DNA of 64,000 nucleotides, taken from assembly GCA_036583965.1 (NCBI GenBank), contig JAZBQD010000013.1, positions 2,272,144 to 2,336,143 of the forward strand, given 5' to 3'. Both the position numbers and the translations under genes were made by a program. This DNA is from Prunella strophiata (taxonomy: Eukaryota; Chordata; Aves; Passeriformes; Prunellidae). Numbering within the stretch: the stretch's first letter is position 1; each line of letters starts with the position of its first letter. Shown piece by piece: positions 48,188 through 61,334 of this stretch. The notes under the pieces were generated by a model that was not told where the DNA came from, did no database searches, and was given only the letters and a program-made list of their open reading frames with translations.

Positions 48188-48577
48188 CTGCTGCCGGAGC
48201 AGCTCCGAGCCACATCCCTGCTGCCGGAGCAGCTCCGAGCCACATCCCTGCTGCTGGAGCAGCTCCGAGCCACATCCCTGCTGCCGGAGCAGCTCGGAGC
48301 CACATCCCTGCTGCCGGAGCAGCTCGGAGCCACATCCCTGCTGCCGGAGCAGCTCCGAGCCACATCCCTGCTGCCGGAGCAGCTCGGAGCCACATCCCTG
48401 CTGCCGGAGCAGCTCGGAGCCACATCCCTGCTGCTGGAGCAGCTCCGAGCCACATGCCTGCTGCCGGAGCAGCTCGGAGCCACATCCCTGCTGCCGGAGC
48501 AGCTCGGAGCCACATCCCTGCTGCCGGAGCAGCTCGGAGCCACATCCCTGCTGCTGGAGCAGCTCCGAGCCACATGC
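48188..48577. repeat. 30-bp GC-rich minisatellite, 13 copies
   Basis: The unit reads CTGCTGCCGGAGCAGCTCCG then AGCCACATCC. Thirteen copies lie in exact 30-bp register. Variable positions are CCGG/CTGG, CTCCGAG/CTCGGAG and CATCC/CATGC. Each unit contains the imperfect palindrome GGAGCAGCTCC. Because 30 is a multiple of three and the unit lacks stops in several frames, both strands show long open frames (255 and 304 codons) that are artefacts unless transcripts show otherwise. Confidence 0.93.
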
Positions 48578-49336
48578 CTGCTGCCCGCAGTGCCGGCCCC
48601 TCTGCCCGCTCCTCGGCGCCCACAGGTGCGGCTGCAGATGTCCTTGTGTCCCTGCTCATGTCCCTGCCCACCCTTGGCCTCCAGGTACTCACTGAGCAAA
48701 GAGAGAGGGGTAAAACTGTGCAGGGCTGGCTGGGGAATGGAGGCACTTCTCTGGAAGTGGTGGGGTGGCCTGTTCTGTGTCCCTCAGCTGCTCCGGGCAC
48801 AGCCGCTCTCGGAGCCCGGCCTTGCTGCAGTGTCAGTGCCTGTGAGGGAGGCCTGTTCCTGCCTCCAGCCCTCCGCTGCTGGCCTGGCTCCCTGCTCCTC
48901 CAGGTAAGCTGCTTTTTACTGTCCTGCCTTGCAGAGCTGTAGTGAGGTCTAAATGTGCTTTCTGGACATTGCAGCAGGAGGAACACAGGGAGAGGCTTAC
49001 AGGGCACAGTGAAGGAAGTAGGAAAGGTGTTTCTCCCTCACAGCACACGACACGCATGTCCCAGAACAAACCCAGAAGCGTTCTTGAAACGTGGGCCTGA
49101 GCAGAAGTGTCAGACAAAATTTTAACTGAGGGTGAAGCAAACCTTTGATGCAGGGTTGAGAAGAGGTGCTGCAGCTGTGCTGAGCAGTGTAGTTGTTCAG
49201 CTTAGTTTAGTGTTATTCCTTTTTTGTTTTTCCAAGTCGTGTGAGTTTGTTTTATGACCTGAAGCACTTTGCTGTGGGGTGCTGGATTGCTTCTGACACT
49301 TCTCTAATACCCAATTTCTTTTCTTTGAACATGCAG

Positions 49337-49378
49337 GTGTACAACTACAGTGTTCCTGCCCAGACAGCGCCCTGCTTG
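49337..49378 (+). other. Candidate 42-nt mini-exon
   Basis: Preceded by TTTCTTTGAACATGCAG and followed by GTGAGT. It is open in phase 0 for 14 codons (VYNYSVPAQTAPCL). No homology is recognised. Confidence 0.2.
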
Positions 49379-52300
49379 GTGAGTGTAATGGATAGATTTA
49401 ATTTTAATCTCCTACAGTTCTTAGGGGACATGCTGAGATTTTTATTTCCTCCTCCTCTGTTTTTACTGAAGAGGGTAAATTATGTGCCTCCATAAAGCAG
49501 AGTGGGCAGCCGGTGATAGAGGATGGGCACTCCCATCAGTCATGCACCAGGCATAAAGCACTGCTCACTTGCAGTATCTCTGCCTCTCGTTGTACAAGTC
49601 TGACTGTACATGTAAAACAGCAGCTGTTCACAGGAGAGACTTCCTGTGTGCTGGCACTGTCACTCCAGCTCCCATCTGTGGGGTCGCAAAGCAGGGGCAC
49701 CTGTGATCTCTGTAAGTCCTTGCCGGAGATGGTGCATTAAGGGTGATGTGCGTGGAAGTGCCGGTGCGAGTAGACAGGGATGAGTCAGTTCCTGTCACAC
49801 CGCGGGCTCTGTCCCCATGCTGAGCAGCCAGCCCTCTGCTCGCCCACTCTCTGGTTTGGGCTCATCTAGAAGGGGCTCAGTGGAGACAGAGCTCTCCAGA
49901 GCAACTCAGGCTCTGCCCAGCAGCATTCGGTGAGGGAGAAATGGGAATTGCTTCAGCAAGCTAAAGTCAGCCCTGCAGGGATAAAGGCAGTGAACTAGAG
50001 CAGTGGAGGGGATGTGATCAAACCTGTTCACCAAAAGGATGTGCTGAGCACTGCACTGACATGGGCTGAATGACACTGATGTGCTCCCTATAGAGCCCCT
50101 GGGCACACGAGGGCATTTTGTAGATGCTGAGTGAGAAAGCTCGGCCAGGAGAGCGGTGTTCTGCCCCCCAGGCTGGGCTGGAGCCGCCGCATGTTCCTGT
50201 CCTGCCCGTATGGCTGTTAATGGCCTTGTCCTGCCTCCGTCCTCAGGGAATAATTGCCTCACACTTGAGCAAATGTGCTCGGTGTTTGAAAGGAGTCTAT
50301 CGATTTGTGCGTATTCCTGAGAGCCTCACAGGGCCCTGTTCCCTTTGAAGTGTAAAAGCATCTGTCTGTCTCTGCTTCTCGAGCCGTCTCCCGCTCCATT
50401 TGCATCTCCTCTTGCTGCCCAGGAATCCATCCCTGGCCCCATGCCGTGCTCTGGTTTTGGCTGCTGAGAGGGCTCCCTGCCACGGGAAGATGGGACTTGG
50501 AGACAAAGGTGCAAAGCTTCAGTCTAGGGAGGGGGTTGAGCTCAGCTTGCAGCTGGGGGTGCTCAGGATTGAGCTGTTCCTGGAGGCCAGTTTCCAGCAG
50601 ACAGACTGGGAATGTTCTCCTTGGGTACTTATCTGTGGTGGGTGTGTTAATTAGGAAGGAGAGGAAATAGCCTCTGGCTTCTCCCAACCGTAGCACTTCA
50701 CTTCCCCTGCCAGACAGCACCGGTTGGTAAGGACGAAGGTCTGACCTGGACTGCCGTGGATAATCCTCCATGTGGGAGATGAATTGCACAGGAATGACCA
50801 GAACCCTTGATGGTTCTCTGATGTGCATCTGAACAAATGCTGTTGAAATGTCGTCAGTCCCTGGTCTGTGTGTGGGATTTCAGCCTGTGGTTCTCCCCGT
50901 CCCACCTCCCCTGGACAATGGGACTGGTCCCAGATGGGCTGCTTGTCCCTAGCAGGGCATTTTCACGTAGGCACAGCCTTACAGGGGTGACTGTATTCCT
51001 GGAGCTGGGACTCGGAGCTCTGACACTCCTTGGTCATCCCTGGGCTGGTGGTGGGAGCACAGTGCAGATAACTCCAGGCTGGAATTGCAGGGGCTGCCTG
51101 CAGCCACTGCCATCCAGCACCTCCCAGATGGTGTGCTGGGTTTCCTGTTTCAAGGGGGCCCCAGCAGAGCAGCCATGGCACCTCACTGCTGGAGGCAGTA
51201 AATGGGCTCCCATCTGGTTTTAATGATCAGTAGCACTTTGGTGCTTGTTTATCCCGTGTTTTATGCTTCAGCAATAAAATACTGCTTCAGTTTGTTCAAT
51301 CCATCCTGGTGCTGGATGCAGATGAGTTCACAGCCTCTGACAAAGAGGTCCCAGCAGTATACAGGATGTTGTCTGTTTTGGTTTTTTTTTCAGACAGCTG
51401 GGCAGAACCAGATGATGTAGTGGCTTTTGAAATACAAACATCAGTGGACAGTATAGAAGGCAGGGCACACAGCTCATCATGTCTGGCAAAGAAATCATGT
51501 CCTTAGATTACAGAAGACTTGATTCTGGAGCTGGAACTGTCTGCCCTTCTATCCTCCACAGAGCAGCACAGACCTCTGGTGTGGACACTGAATGAAGTTA
51601 GTCCTAACTTTAAACCAGATACTCAAGGAAATTTAGTCCCAAAGTGCTGCCTGTAGCAGTCACTGATCTGCAGCATTGTGCTGTAGCCATCCCTTCAAAG
51701 CCCTGCAGTGGCAGTGGAAGCAGCAGAAGCAGTAGCAGGGCCACGTCTTGCCATGGGCACACACCAGCTCTGTGACAGGTTCCTGCTGCCACCATGCTTG
51801 GGGCAGCTATTGTGGGTTAGGAGCTGTAAAAAAATCTCTGAGGTCAATTCAGTCATCTGTTAAATTAATCTAAGGGGGCAACTGTCTGTAAGGGGCTGTG
51901 GGGCTTTCTTCCTGACCCCAGCACTCGTGTGCCAGCAGCTCCAGCACTGAGGGCATTGTCCTCCAAAGGCACAGGCAGTAACACCTGGCATATCTCTGGC
52001 ACTCAGGATCTGGGATCCTGAATCTGCAAAAGCCAGTTAAAGCTTTTCAGCATCTCTGTTGCAGGGTAGGTGGGGACACTAAGGCAAAGACATTAAAGAC
52101 AGTAAACCACAGGGGGAGAAACGGGCTCTTTGTCTCCCTTCTGACTATTATGGAGATCTGGAAACATTTTACTTTCCCATCTAACATTCATCTTCTACCC
52201 TAATGGTGGAGAAACAGTCTTCTCCACTTTATTTCCCAACTGTGTGCTCCTTGGAGGATCTTTAACTTACCTCTAAGGAGCATTGATTTTCTGCAGAGAC

Positions 52301-55199
52301 CCTTTTTCCCAACTGTTTGTCAAGGCTTGGAGCTTTAGGTGGCAACTAAAGAGAGAAGGATTTTAACAAACTAATTAACCTCCCTCCAAGTCATTCAGGG
52401 TCTGTTCCCTTGGTGCCACTGGTGTTGCATTTGTGCTAATTTCCCCTGGAAGGTCTAATGCAGGGGGAGTGATTAAAGGAGGCTTTTCTTGGGCAGTTTG
52501 TACACAGCAGGAAGAAGGAAGGTGGCAGTGGCTGCTCTGTTTGGTTATTGCTGTCCCCAGGGTCATCCAGCCAGCCCCTGCTGGAGCCAGAGTCCAGCTC
52601 CCTGCTCTAGGAATGACACTGGCCAGGTCCCAGCAAGGCAAAGCACCAGGCACCCTCTGAAATGGGGCTCTGGGTTACACCAAATGTGTCACCCCAGCTT
52701 CCCAAACAAACATGGGCTGTCAGTCAGTGCAGAGGGAAGGATCTTTTTACTGAGCTGAGTGGGTTTTGCCATCACAGTGTCAGAAGGGCTCTCTGCTCCT
52801 CTGGCTTTCAACTGCAAATGAAGCAAATGGCAAAGGTTGACAAAAGACCTCCCTGGCCTCTGCCCTGGCCCAGTGCTGGGTCCAGCCTCCCAACCCTGGA
52901 CACATGCTGATGGTGTCAAATCTCCTGGAATCAGGGCAGAACTGTGTCATGGTGCCCTGGAAGAAGGAAACTGAGATTCTTATGCATGCTCCTAAGAGGC
53001 TGGTGCTGCTGGAATCAGGTGAGGCTCTGGGTGGCAGGAGACCAGCAGGTGGGAGGGCACTATGCTCATCCTCATGCTGCTGCCAGGCTGGAAGTGAGGA
53101 TGATAGGGAGAAATAATGCTGTGGCTCCTGGGATGTAGGGCTGGGACAGCCTGTGAGCTGTGGCACCAACTCCCCCATCCAGACTATAAAGTACTTCACA
53201 GGCCTGTCCCAATTGCCTGGCCTATTAGTTTTATGGAGGGGCCTATTGTAAGGATGCAGTTGGTCTCCTTTTGCCACAGTAATGAAAACATAACCACAGT
53301 GGGGAGAGAGAGACCCTGGCAGGGAGGCAGCAGAAGGCTGTGTTTGGGTGTTGGGCTCACAGCCCTGTGGGCTCCCCGGGTATCTGTCGGTGCCACCGTG
53401 GGTGCACTTTGGCAAGGAGAGCCTTTGTCCCTTGGCCCAGCCAGGGGTTCCTCCAGGCACCCCCGAGCAGAGGAGGAGGCTGGAGCCGGGCATGCACAGG
53501 CAGGGGCACAGTGCCACCCAGTGACTGCGTGTGACCTGCGAGGGGACAGCTGGGGCAGCCTGCAGGGGGTTGCTGCAAAGGTGCTGAGGCCTGGAAACCG
53601 TGGTATCCCAGGGCAGTGTGGAGAACAGAAGGCCAAGAAACCATCTATGCTGCTGCTTTGTGCTTACAGTGTACAAGGGGCAAAGCTCTGGGGCTGTTGT
53701 GCTGTGTCTGGAGCCAGGGTTTTGCACGACTCACTCAGGTGCTGACAGGAGCCAAGTGTTGGGCAAGTTGGGGCTGAAGCAGCTCATGTTTTAGGAAGGG
53801 ACCTGGCAGTAAACCCAGGGGAGGAGAAGGTGGTTACCTGGGACTGAGCTGCTCTCCATGGGGAGGATGTGTCTCTGCTTTGAGAAGGATTTGTCTCTGC
53901 TTTGCAGGTGGCTCTGAGGCAGTGTGTCTGCTCCCAGAGAGACAAGGCTGTCACAGGGGCTGCCTTGGAGCCTCTCACCTCTGCCAGGAAGGGACCCCTT
54001 GTGTCTTGAGCAGTAGGTGACAGCCTTGTGTGCTGGATTTGTGAGGTTAGTGCAGAACCTTCCCTCCCTTCTGCCCAAACCCTGCCTACATTCCTTGCTA
54101 GGTCAAGCCCTGTGTCTTGTCTTCCCAGGCTGTAACAAGCATCAACAGGCAGCTTGAACGGTGGGGGAGAGGGACAGGAGCCAGGTACAGTGGGGCATGG
54201 TGCTGGCATCTCCCGAGGTGGCTCCTGCAGGAAATCACTGCCCCAAGCAATGCCCTGATATATTTCCAGCAGGGACTGTCTCTTGGAGGAGGCACAGACT
54301 GTGACTCTATTTTGGGTGATGACTGCAGAGCCCACAGAGCATTTGGCAGCAGGGAGGGGTGTTAAATCAGCCTGTCCTTCTCCAGGTACATCATCTCCAC
54401 CCCCCTCCATTTTGCACAGCTGTTCCAATGCAGCGCTGCCATGGGGCTGCGGGGCTGCAGCGTGGGCTGAAATCAGGGCACTGCAGGGAGGGAGGATGTG
54501 AGCCCTGCATGGCTGATGGGTGCAAGTCCCACATCTTTACTGCCCTGTTAAGGACAGCACACACTTTCTGTTCCTAGGCTGCTCTCCAATGTGTCTTTAT
54601 TTTTGTCTGTTTACATTTGCCGGTGTTGATCTCACAAACACCACTGTGGAGGTCTGTGGGCTTCCACTGCTGTACAGCACAAAGCCTTGCTAGAAACCCA
54701 GCATCAGCTGGAGAGCTGTTCCCATCCCATCACCCACCTCTGCCTCGATCAGATGGTCACCAGTGATGGTGAGGGTGGGTCACTGAGCCTCATACAGGCA
54801 GCAGCTGCTGCTGAGTACTTGGAGCAACCTTTTTGTCACTGCTGGGTTACACCCTGCAGTTTGGCATGATTTTGGCCAGAGATTTCCAATGGTGCTGCAT
54901 ATCCTGGATGTGGTGGTCAGACCTGTGTTAGCACATTCAGCAGAATCCCAGACCTGAGTTAATTTTAGCTTTTCTGTTTCAGACTCCTGCTGATGTGTCT
55001 CGTGTCCAGGCCAAGGTGCTATTTCTTGCAGGGAAATGATCTTTGTTAATTTTAGATCTAGTTCTCCAAAGTGCCAAGTAGGCACAGCTATTCCAGGTAG
55101 TTGGGCACAGCGGGGGGTGTTGGATCTTTGTGGGATATGGCTCTTCCTCACACAACAGAGGCCAAGCCTGATGAATTACATTTCCTTTGTGCCCTGCAG

Positions 55200-55316
55200 A
55201 GCATGAGGCTGATGCTCAGCAGGAATCCAGCCCAGAGCTGTGTATCAGTCCTCACTGCAGACTCGGAGCAGCACCAGCTGCGATACCTGGAAAGAGAAAA
55301 GCTCTTCCTCTTCAAG
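55200..55316 (+). other. Candidate 117-nt exon
   Basis: Bounded by TTTCCTTTGTGCCCTGCAG and AAG|GTCAGT. It is open in phase 0 for 39 codons with amphipathic, charged content (LRYLEREKLFLFK at the end). No family is recognised. Confidence 0.25.
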
Positions 55317-57025
55317 GTCAGTGGAGTAATTGTATCACTGGTCACAAGGAGAGGGGGAAAGAAGAGATGGTCTAACATAACAGAAATGGATTCAGCAGGT
55401 AGAAGTCCCCATGAGAGCTCCTGAACCACATAATCCAGATCAAAGTAGTAAAGTAACAGAATACATTAAAAACTGTGGAAATTGAGTCTAGAAATACAGG
55501 GGGTCATTACTTCTCAGTAAGAAAAATGGGCAAATTTGATTTTTGTATTTTTTAAGACAAGGGTAGCAACAGTACACTCTAAGGCCTGGCTGGGTTTGTC
55601 ACTTCTGTCAGGATCATCCCTGGGGGTCTCCAGCTTGGCTGCTGACTGGTGGTGGGCTGAACAGGAGTCGAGTGCCAAGAGTTTCAAACCATCTCCTGTT
55701 GTTCACTTATGTCAGTCCCTTCTGTCTGTTCAAAACAGCATCCTCTCCTTGGACTTGCCACTCTGCCCAAATCAGTTGGATTTTGGGTGCAGGGGCAGCT
55801 GGGGGAAGGCAAAGCACCATGTCCAGCACTGCCCTTCTACCCCTGCTGCCCTGACAGCCCAGCGAGAGCTGCTCCTGCCTGTGGGTCTGGAGAGGATTCA
55901 CTGGATAGCACAGACTGGGAGTCAGTGCAGTGGAGGGGCATTAACAGTCCCTTGGGTCCACACTTTCACTTCAGCTTTAGTGATACATTTCTAGACCAAA
56001 CGCTGGCTAACGGATTTCTCAGCGCTGACTTTCAGCTGCCCTTGTTGGGGCAGCCAGGACGTATACGAAGCAGGAGCCAGTTCCCTGTGGATACCCCAGA
56101 TTTAGCTCTGATCCCAATTGTCTGGTGTGCCAGCGGCGGGTTAGACTAATAACTCGTGCAGGGAGGGTTCTGGTTACAAAATGCCTGGAATGGAGCAAGC
56201 AGGTGCAGGGAAGGTTAACTGAGGGGAGCCCTGCGTTAATTCCCCATCGCCTCCTGCTCCCTGCCTGCCTCGGGATGGATCTTCCGCAGGTGAGGCTGCG
56301 CTGAGGGGCTGCCGGCCCCGGTGAGCACCGTCACACCGAGAGCAGGGCTAGCTCAGCTGTTAGCTCCCGAGGTGCTGCCAGTCCGGAGCAGGAGCCCCCG
56401 TGCAGCACATGGGCTGAGTCACGGTGGTGGGCGCTGGGTTCCCAGGCTGCTCCCGGGGAGGGCGGGCAGCTGGAGCAGAGCGTGGATAGCCTGACTCAGG
56501 CTGGGCTCACAACACTGGGTGTCAGTGAGTCACAACAGTCGGTGCCGCTGTGGCTCTCGGCTTGCATTTCAGAGCAGGAGGCTCACCCTGGGACAGCTGT
56601 GATGGTTTCTTTCCCTGCTGCCAGCCCGTCCCCCCTGGACACACAGCCCTGCTGCAGCGGGGCTCAGCTGTTCGCACAGCGACCGCCAGTCTGCAGCTCA
56701 GGGGATGGAGGGTTCCTGAAATCAGAACTGCTTTACCTTGCCCTGCTGAGCTGTGACTGGTGGTTCAACAGCTGCAACAGGAGCAGCTGACCTGTCCTCT
56801 GAAAAACCAGGCAGAGGGGATGATACGGGGGACAAAAATCACTACAGCTGCTCCAAGGTGAGTGTGGACCTCAGGAGCTTTCCATCTGTGCACAGTCCAC
56901 ACTCTGGAGAATCATGTAGAAATGGAACTGTGTGGCTGCAGTTTATTTGGTGTATTTAGGTGTATGTCCTACTGGTGTAAGTGCCAACAGACACACCTCT
57001 GGGTTTGTCATCACACCAGTTTAGA

Positions 57026-57045
57026 AATAAAGCCTTTTAAATAAA
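57026..57045 (+). terminator. Two plus-strand AATAAA signals
   Basis: AATAAA at 57026-57031 and 57040-57045, on the plus strand about 1.1 kb left of the CRKL 3' end. They could end a plus-strand transcript that converges on CRKL, or be chance hexamers in AT-rich DNA. Confidence 0.3.
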
Positions 57046-58183
57046 TCAGTGACAAACTGATGAACCCAGCTGATCCCAGCTTGCACTGAAAAAGCACAGC
57101 TTGCAGCTTGTGCTGCCTGCTGTTGGACTGAAGTAACTGAACTAGTTCCGATTTGCACTGGTGGAAGCCTGAATGCAGGTAAGACAAAACCCACCTTGAG
57201 TTACTGCTTGCTTCCTGTTACCTTTTACTTTTTGCCTTTTAGCCTGAAATAGGATTACCAAGCCCATTGAATGTATCTGACCTGACAACTCTTTTTCTCC
57301 AAAACATAACTTGCCAAACGTGACTATTTGATGATAAGACACTGTGCAGAGTTGGCTATGAATGTTTATTAACATCACATGGAAATCTGTACTCCAGAGA
57401 AGACAAACACGAGGTTGTCACCATACCTACAGAGTCCAGGGAACCAATACAAGCTTTGTAGGCTTCTCCTTTGCAGCAGTTGCATGGCTGATGTTCTTCT
57501 TAAGTTTTCTTCCTATTCAGGATCAGTTCAAGTATCAACACCTTGTTAATGATTTAACTGAAAAAAACCTTTAAGTTTAGTTAAGTTACTATTGATCTGG
57601 ATTGACCAAAAAGGCAGAAGATGATCAGGATGTGGGTTCTGACTTCCAAACACAGATGGTTCTGATGTTCTGCACCAGCACCTCATGGCAGGGGCTAGAG
57701 CTGCAGTCCCTGCTCTCCAGTGCCTGCACAGGTTACACCTCAGTTACTCAACCAGTAATAAGCAAAATTCAAACCATTGCATAAACCAGTCATTCTTACA
57801 AGCACAGTCAAGGGCATCACAGTAAACAAAGGTTATGGTTTCCAGAGACCCTTAAAAGCCTGGGCCAAAGAGCACAATAAATACAGTGGTGGATGTGTCG
57901 GGCGTCAGGGTAGAGGAGACAGTGGTAATCTGTATGACCAGAGATGCATCTTTTTCATGGGAACCTAGCAGTATTGTCTGAGAAGAGGCACGAGCATGGA
58001 ACAGGAGAGTATCATTCAGCCTGGCAACAGCATTTTCTCCTGCTTAATTCTTCCTTTGATTCTGGAAAACTTCAGTTGGCACACTCTGTTCACCCAGAGC
58101 ACTGTAGGGGCTTAAACACTCTGCTATTATTGCCAAGGTTTTCAGACTAAAGACGACAAATAATTCTGTAAGTTGAGGCAAGT

Positions 58184-58189
58184 TTTATT
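58184..58189 (-). terminator. Likely CRKL polyadenylation signal
   Basis: TTTATT on the plus strand, that is AATAAA on the CRKL strand, about 3.77 kb after the stop. A second candidate is at 57364-57369. Confidence 0.5.
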
Positions 58190-58934
58190 TAGACTGTACA
58201 AACAGGGCGTTGGGGAAAAAACACAGTGGCTTGATGTTGGGACCAGTTCTATGAATTAAGTGGAGTAAGAAATTAAAAAGGCACTAATCTTAAGAAAAGA
58301 CACTCCGTATATTCTAAGAATATAATTCATTTAATACTGTTAATCTTATAGCACAAAAAATAAAACAAGCTATGATCCCCAAAATAAAATTTAAAAGCTT
58401 ACACTTAATATTATTGCCTGAAGATCATGGTCTTTAAATTACATATTGTGTTTAAAAGTTTACACAGTGAAGACTGTCTCAAATACAAGGCCACCTTTCC
58501 CACTGCAATAATTGTATCCTTGTCCCAAAATACACTGTAACAGAAATAAACAGAAAATGACAACTATACAGGAACGCTTTCACTGGTCCCAAAAGGCAGT
58601 CTTTTAGGCAGGTCTCACTTTCAAATGCAGGTATTGAGGAAAATGCTTGAAAACTGGACTAGAAAACAAAGGCAGCCCACTCATTCCCAGGATGTTAATA
58701 CAATATAAAAAATTACTTTACAGGCACATGAAATGGCACAAAGAATGCTGTTTTTCCCTTTACAAAAATAATACTCAGGCTCTTCAGAGCCTCAACCCAA
58801 ACAGGATATTCCCTTTTGTTTATTCTTTCCCAATTTGTAAACAATCATGAATTAAATAAGCGCTTATCCAGTGATGGACACTGATTAAAACAGTTTTCAT
58901 TTAAACTTTCAGACTGGTCAGAGGCTTCAATGTC

Positions 58935-58942
58935 TATATACA
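58935..58942 (-). promoter_or_regulatory. Pumilio-type element in the CRKL 3'UTR
   Basis: TATATACA on the plus strand is TGTATATA in the CRKL mRNA, matching the UGUANAUA consensus of Pumilio proteins. Function is inferred from the motif alone. Confidence 0.35.
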
Positions 58943-61325
58943 CATGTACACAGCAGGAGGAAGCCAAGCCTTTCGTGATAGTTGACTACTGTGGCACCAG
59001 GTCATTACACCAGCTCCTAGTTCCAAAGCAAGAGCAACTTTAATGGTGCATAGATTGAAGCCATCACTTGTAGGCTCTCATGCTTCATATCAAGGTTACC
59101 TTACACGCCCAAGAACATTTACACTGATAAGACTATCACTCAGATTTGAGAGGTTTCATAAAACGACAGCACGTGTGTAAGCAAGCGACAAGCAATTGAG
59201 AATCCAGAGTCCTTCAAAGAGAAACACACACTGATCCAATGCAGTCTTTATATGAAAATACTTGTCTCATAGTAAAATAGCCAAGACACATTTTGAAGCG
59301 AGGTTACAATCAGCTTAGGCTGGTCAGTATGCTACATTGAAACCACATTTTACATACCTGAACCACACCGCTGCTACTTGGAGAAACACTGCTCATTCAT
59401 GACCTAAAACCAGGTTCACAGAAATTCAAGAATTCTTGTCTTTGCATCAGATACCACTACACACAAATTTTGCATAGTTTTGAAGGTACTTTGCTTTTCT
59501 GCAGTATTGGAACATAATTAAACCTAAAACAATGTCTGTGTTCAAAGTGTACACCTTATTCAATGAGGGGATGAGTCAAGATGTTTATTTCAGTGACAAA
59601 AAATCAGGTTAAAAGTTACGTTCAAGATCTCAAATCTCACAGTATTTATTTACCACGCAAAGGAAGAATTCTACAATCAGTCTTCTGAAGAGCTGCCTGT
59701 AACTAGGTCAGGCCTGAAATAAGATTTCTCTGCAGCAGACTGAGTTTAGTGCAGTTTGTATTCAGAAGATGTATTCAGATTTCAGTAGTACAATCTGTGT
59801 AGTAAACGTGCAGGTATTGTTGGGGCACAGGAAAAACATGACCTTCTTTAGTTAAGAGAACTGCATAGCTTTTCTTTGCAAGACAAAATGTCAATGCCTA
59901 TTGTCAAGAATTACAGCACCAAACACTTCAGTCAATGCTACTCTACTTCACAGTTAATTTGGTAGTAAAATGCTCTACAAAAACTTCCAGACTGTCAGCC
60001 ACTTGATCAATACTACAGAAAACAGTTAATAGATGAATGGAGAGACTTCTTTAAAACCTGGCATTTTGCATGTCTGCTTGTGAATGCCATTTCTGCAGTT
60101 CTTCAGTGCCTTCCAACTGAGGATCTCATGGCACTCCCACATGAACTATCAACAACATGCTTTTATTAGGATCAAGCAACACAAATCAACAAGAAAACAT
60201 GCTGGAACTTAAGACAATGTTTAGATCATTAGACATTTGCAAGATCTGATGACATTCTGCAGGTGTTTGAAGTTTCTCATTTTGCTACAACCAACAGCCT
60301 ACCAAATTTGAAAAATGGGAGCTGCTGTTTTCCTGCCAGCTTCCACACTGGACATCTGCCTTAACCAGGCTGTCTGAAAAGGAAGATTTTGTAGCTGTAT
60401 CTTTGCAGACATGTATTCTGTTAATTCAGTGTTCCATCATTTTGAAAAGAGCATTCCAGTTCACCTACAACACACAATTGAAGAAGGTGGCACAGGATTC
60501 CCCTGTGCCTACACTTTCATATCCTGCACCCAGGCTGAGGTTGAGCACCTGCAGGGCACCAGTGGCCCTGGCCCAGCTGCAGCCAGGAGCTCCCTGCTGC
60601 ACAACAACCACAGCAGGAGAGCTTAGGAGGGAAAAAGCTACACAAGGAGGCAAGGAGCTAGACTAGGAACAGACACCTCTGTGACCCCCTCCAGCCTGAG
60701 CATTATCACATGGGGGAACCCAGGCAGCTGGCCAATTAACCGTTTTCTAGAGGATGCTGGGAGTGGGAGGGACCTGGGTCATACATAAAACGCAGCCAAT
60801 GCCTTAGGAAGGGTAAAAGAAAGATGTCAGCATGCAGAGGAGCTGGGATACAAGCAAGGAAAAAGAAGAAAGGGGAAAAAGAAAATGAAAGCAGCTCTGG
60901 AAGAGAAGCACAGCAACACAGACACTCTGGTAAAAAGGTACTGTGTTTGAAAAGGAGGTTTTGATGAGCTGGGGCTGCTATAGCTAGGAAACTTTGGAGA
61001 GAGCAGGGAGCCTGCAGAGAAATGGATATAAAAGATCTTTAAATGTTTAAATAAGAAGACTTTATCGGTATTTACCGAGTTCTTCTGACCCACTCCTACC
61101 TCTCCTCATGGCAATCTACCAAGTAACTGTCCACCAAGTAACAGCTTACTGACAAGCACTTGTAAAACTACACTTTCAACACTGCAGAAGAGCTGTATGT
61201 AGACCAGGCCAAAGTGTTTCCCCTTAAAGCTCACTTTCTACAGTTAGTGCTTGCAAAAATCAACTGAAATGTATTAAATATGTCAAAACCGAGTTACAAG
61301 TATCAACCCCTCCTAGGTTTCCTTA

Positions 61326-61334
61326 TAAATAAAT
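61326..61334 (-). promoter_or_regulatory. AU-rich element in the CRKL 3'UTR
   Basis: TAAATAAAT on the plus strand reads ATTTATTTA in the CRKL mRNA, two overlapping ATTTA pentamers of the kind bound by mRNA-stability factors. It lies about 630 nt after the stop codon. Confidence 0.35.

Larger units (their letters stand above)
45986..57360. other. TBX6L-CRKL interval with possible unannotated transcription unit
   Basis: About 11 kb with no recognisable gene. It holds a CpG-dense block (47.45-47.76 kb), a 30-bp minisatellite (48.19-48.58 kb) and plus-strand exon-like segments at 49337-49378, 55200-55316 and 56781-56857. Two AATAAA signals follow at 57026 and 57040. Long open frames here, including one of 315 codons on the minus strand at 52780-53727, lack any family signature. 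Confidence 0.45.

Noticed and set aside
48093..49007. 304-codon open frame on the minus strand and 255-codon frame on the plus strand
   Set aside because: Both run through the 30-bp minisatellite. Its unit has no stops and preserves frame, so openness is expected without selection. The plus-strand frame is retained only as part of a speculative transcript.
52780..53727. 315-codon open frame on the minus strand
   Set aside because: It is rich in Pro, Ser, Gly and Cys, with no domain, family motif or matching splice structure. It lies in GC-rich DNA where stops are rare, and overlapping frames on the plus strand are also open.
53784..54428. 214-codon open frame on the minus strand
   Set aside because: Same composition bias as its neighbour, no recognisable motif, and open in competing frames.
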